Source of the DNA: Betaproteobacteria bacterium
GTDB taxonomy: Bacteria > Pseudomonadota > Gammaproteobacteria > Burkholderiales > Burkholderiaceae
DNA length: 6,783 nucleotides
Direction: 5' to 3'
NCBI GenBank assembly: GCA_013205155.1
Contig: JABMMT010000245.1
Location: forward strand, 1-6,783
The notes beneath the pieces were generated by a model. That model saw nothing but the letters and a program-made list of their open reading frames with translations, did no database searches and was not told the DNA's origin. Each line of letters opens with the position of its first letter. Within the stretch, counting starts at the first letter, position 1. The position numbers were made by a program, and so were the translations under genes. Shown piece by piece: positions 6,340-6,783 of this stretch.

Positions 6340-6783
6340 TTACCTTACAGCAACCTTTGGGAAAATATTCTTTCGAATGAAGTCTGTAGTTGTATCAGGC
6401 ATTGGAACATAGTCTAAATCAGCAGCCATTTGTTTACCCTCTTTAAAAGCAAAGTCAAAGAATTTAATCACTTCAGCTGTATTGGCTTTGTTATCAGGGT
6501 TTTTGTATAACAAGATGAATGATGCGCCAGTAATTGGCCAAGATTTAGCACCAGGAGCATTGGTAATAAAAGTGCCCATACCTGGAACCTTAGACCAATC
6601 TGTACCTGCAGCAGCTGCAGCAAATGTCACATCATCAGGAGCAACAAATTCGCCTGCAGCATTCTTCAAATTCATGTGAGTCATTTTGTTTTTCTTGGCG
6701 TAAGCATACTCAACATAACCAATTGAGTTTTTTATACGAGAAACGTTAGCAGCAACACCTTCGTTACCCTTACCGCCTACAGA
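6340..6783 (-). CDS. pstS: Phosphate-binding protein PstS (C-terminal part, cut by window edge)
   Basis: PstS is the periplasmic binding protein that captures phosphate and delivers it to PstC-PstA. Only the last 147 codons are inside the window; the frame stays open to the right edge, so the signal peptide and the N-terminal lobe are missing. Visible family landmarks are GGKGNEGVAA near the left end of the fragment, IGYVEYAYAKKN, WPITGASFILLYK and VIKFFDFAFKEGKQMAADLDYVPMP, all matching E. coli PstS in order. The end (FIRKNIFPKVAVR) is shorter than in E. coli. The methionine at 6682-6684 lies inside the conserved domain and is not the start. The stop is TAA (6340-6342). As first gene of the operon it should have the Pho-box promoter ahead of it, beyond this window. 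Confidence 0.96.
   Translation of the reverse strand, partial: SVGGKGNEGVAANVSRIKNSIGYVEYAYAKKNKMTHMNLKNAAGEFVAPDDVTFAAAAAGTDWSKVPGMGTFITNAPGAKSWPITGASFILLYKNPDNKANTAEVIKFFDFAFKEGKQMAADLDYVPMPDTTTDFIRKNIFPKVAVR

Noticed and set aside
6482..6679. Plus-strand frame of 65 codons opposite pstS
   Set aside because: It is antisense to conserved PstS sequence and carries no motifs.
6340..6684. PstS fragment taken as a complete 114-residue protein from the methionine at 6684
   Set aside because: The same frame continues upstream with conserved PstS sequence (GGKGNEGVAA, YVEYAYAKKN) to the window edge, so this methionine is internal.

Overview
This window is dominated by a complete phosphate-starvation locus on the minus strand. 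Transcription runs from right to left in the order pstS (only its 3' part is inside the window), pstC, pstA, pstB, phoU, phoB, phoR. The protein sequences, the pstSCAB-phoU-phoBR order and the fairly AT-rich base composition suggest a betaproteobacterium of the Burkholderiaceae. A low-GC freshwater genus such as Polynucleobacter is my best guess, but it rests on general resemblance only and no marker gene is present.

Layout from right to left. Positions 6340-6783 hold the C-terminal 147 residues of the phosphate-binding protein PstS. A perfect 12-bp hairpin (6281-6307) follows and separates pstS from the rest. Next come the two permeases PstC (5269-6255) and PstA (4406-5272), the ATPase PstB (3561-4409), PhoU (2840-3547), the response regulator PhoB (2112-2825) and the sensor kinase PhoR (744-2045). 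The pstC/pstA and pstA/pstB junctions are 4-bp start-stop overlaps (GTGA and ATGA). The pstB/phoU gap is 13 bp. phoB follows phoU by 14 bp from its preferred ATG, or 5 bp from an upstream TTG. Only phoB-phoR has a larger gap (66 bp). This is the signature of one translationally coupled operon.

How the genes work together: periplasmic PstS delivers phosphate to the PstC-PstA channel, powered by PstB. PhoU couples the transporter's state to PhoR. When phosphate is scarce PhoR phosphorylates PhoB, which activates Pho-box promoters. The promoter expected upstream of pstS lies beyond the right edge of the window.

The left flank (1-743) is accessory and less clear. It holds a minus-strand gene for a small cysteine-rich protein of the GDCCVxC type (27-239), a possible 49-residue protein (322-471, plus strand), and a 66-residue hypothetical protein with a C-terminal run of eight lysines (543-743, plus strand). 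The stop codon of the last one directly abuts the phoR stop codon. No rRNA, tRNA, CRISPR array, insertion sequence or phage gene was seen. I found no convincing new multi-gene system. The points worth a second look are the small genes on the left and the way they meet the phoR end.
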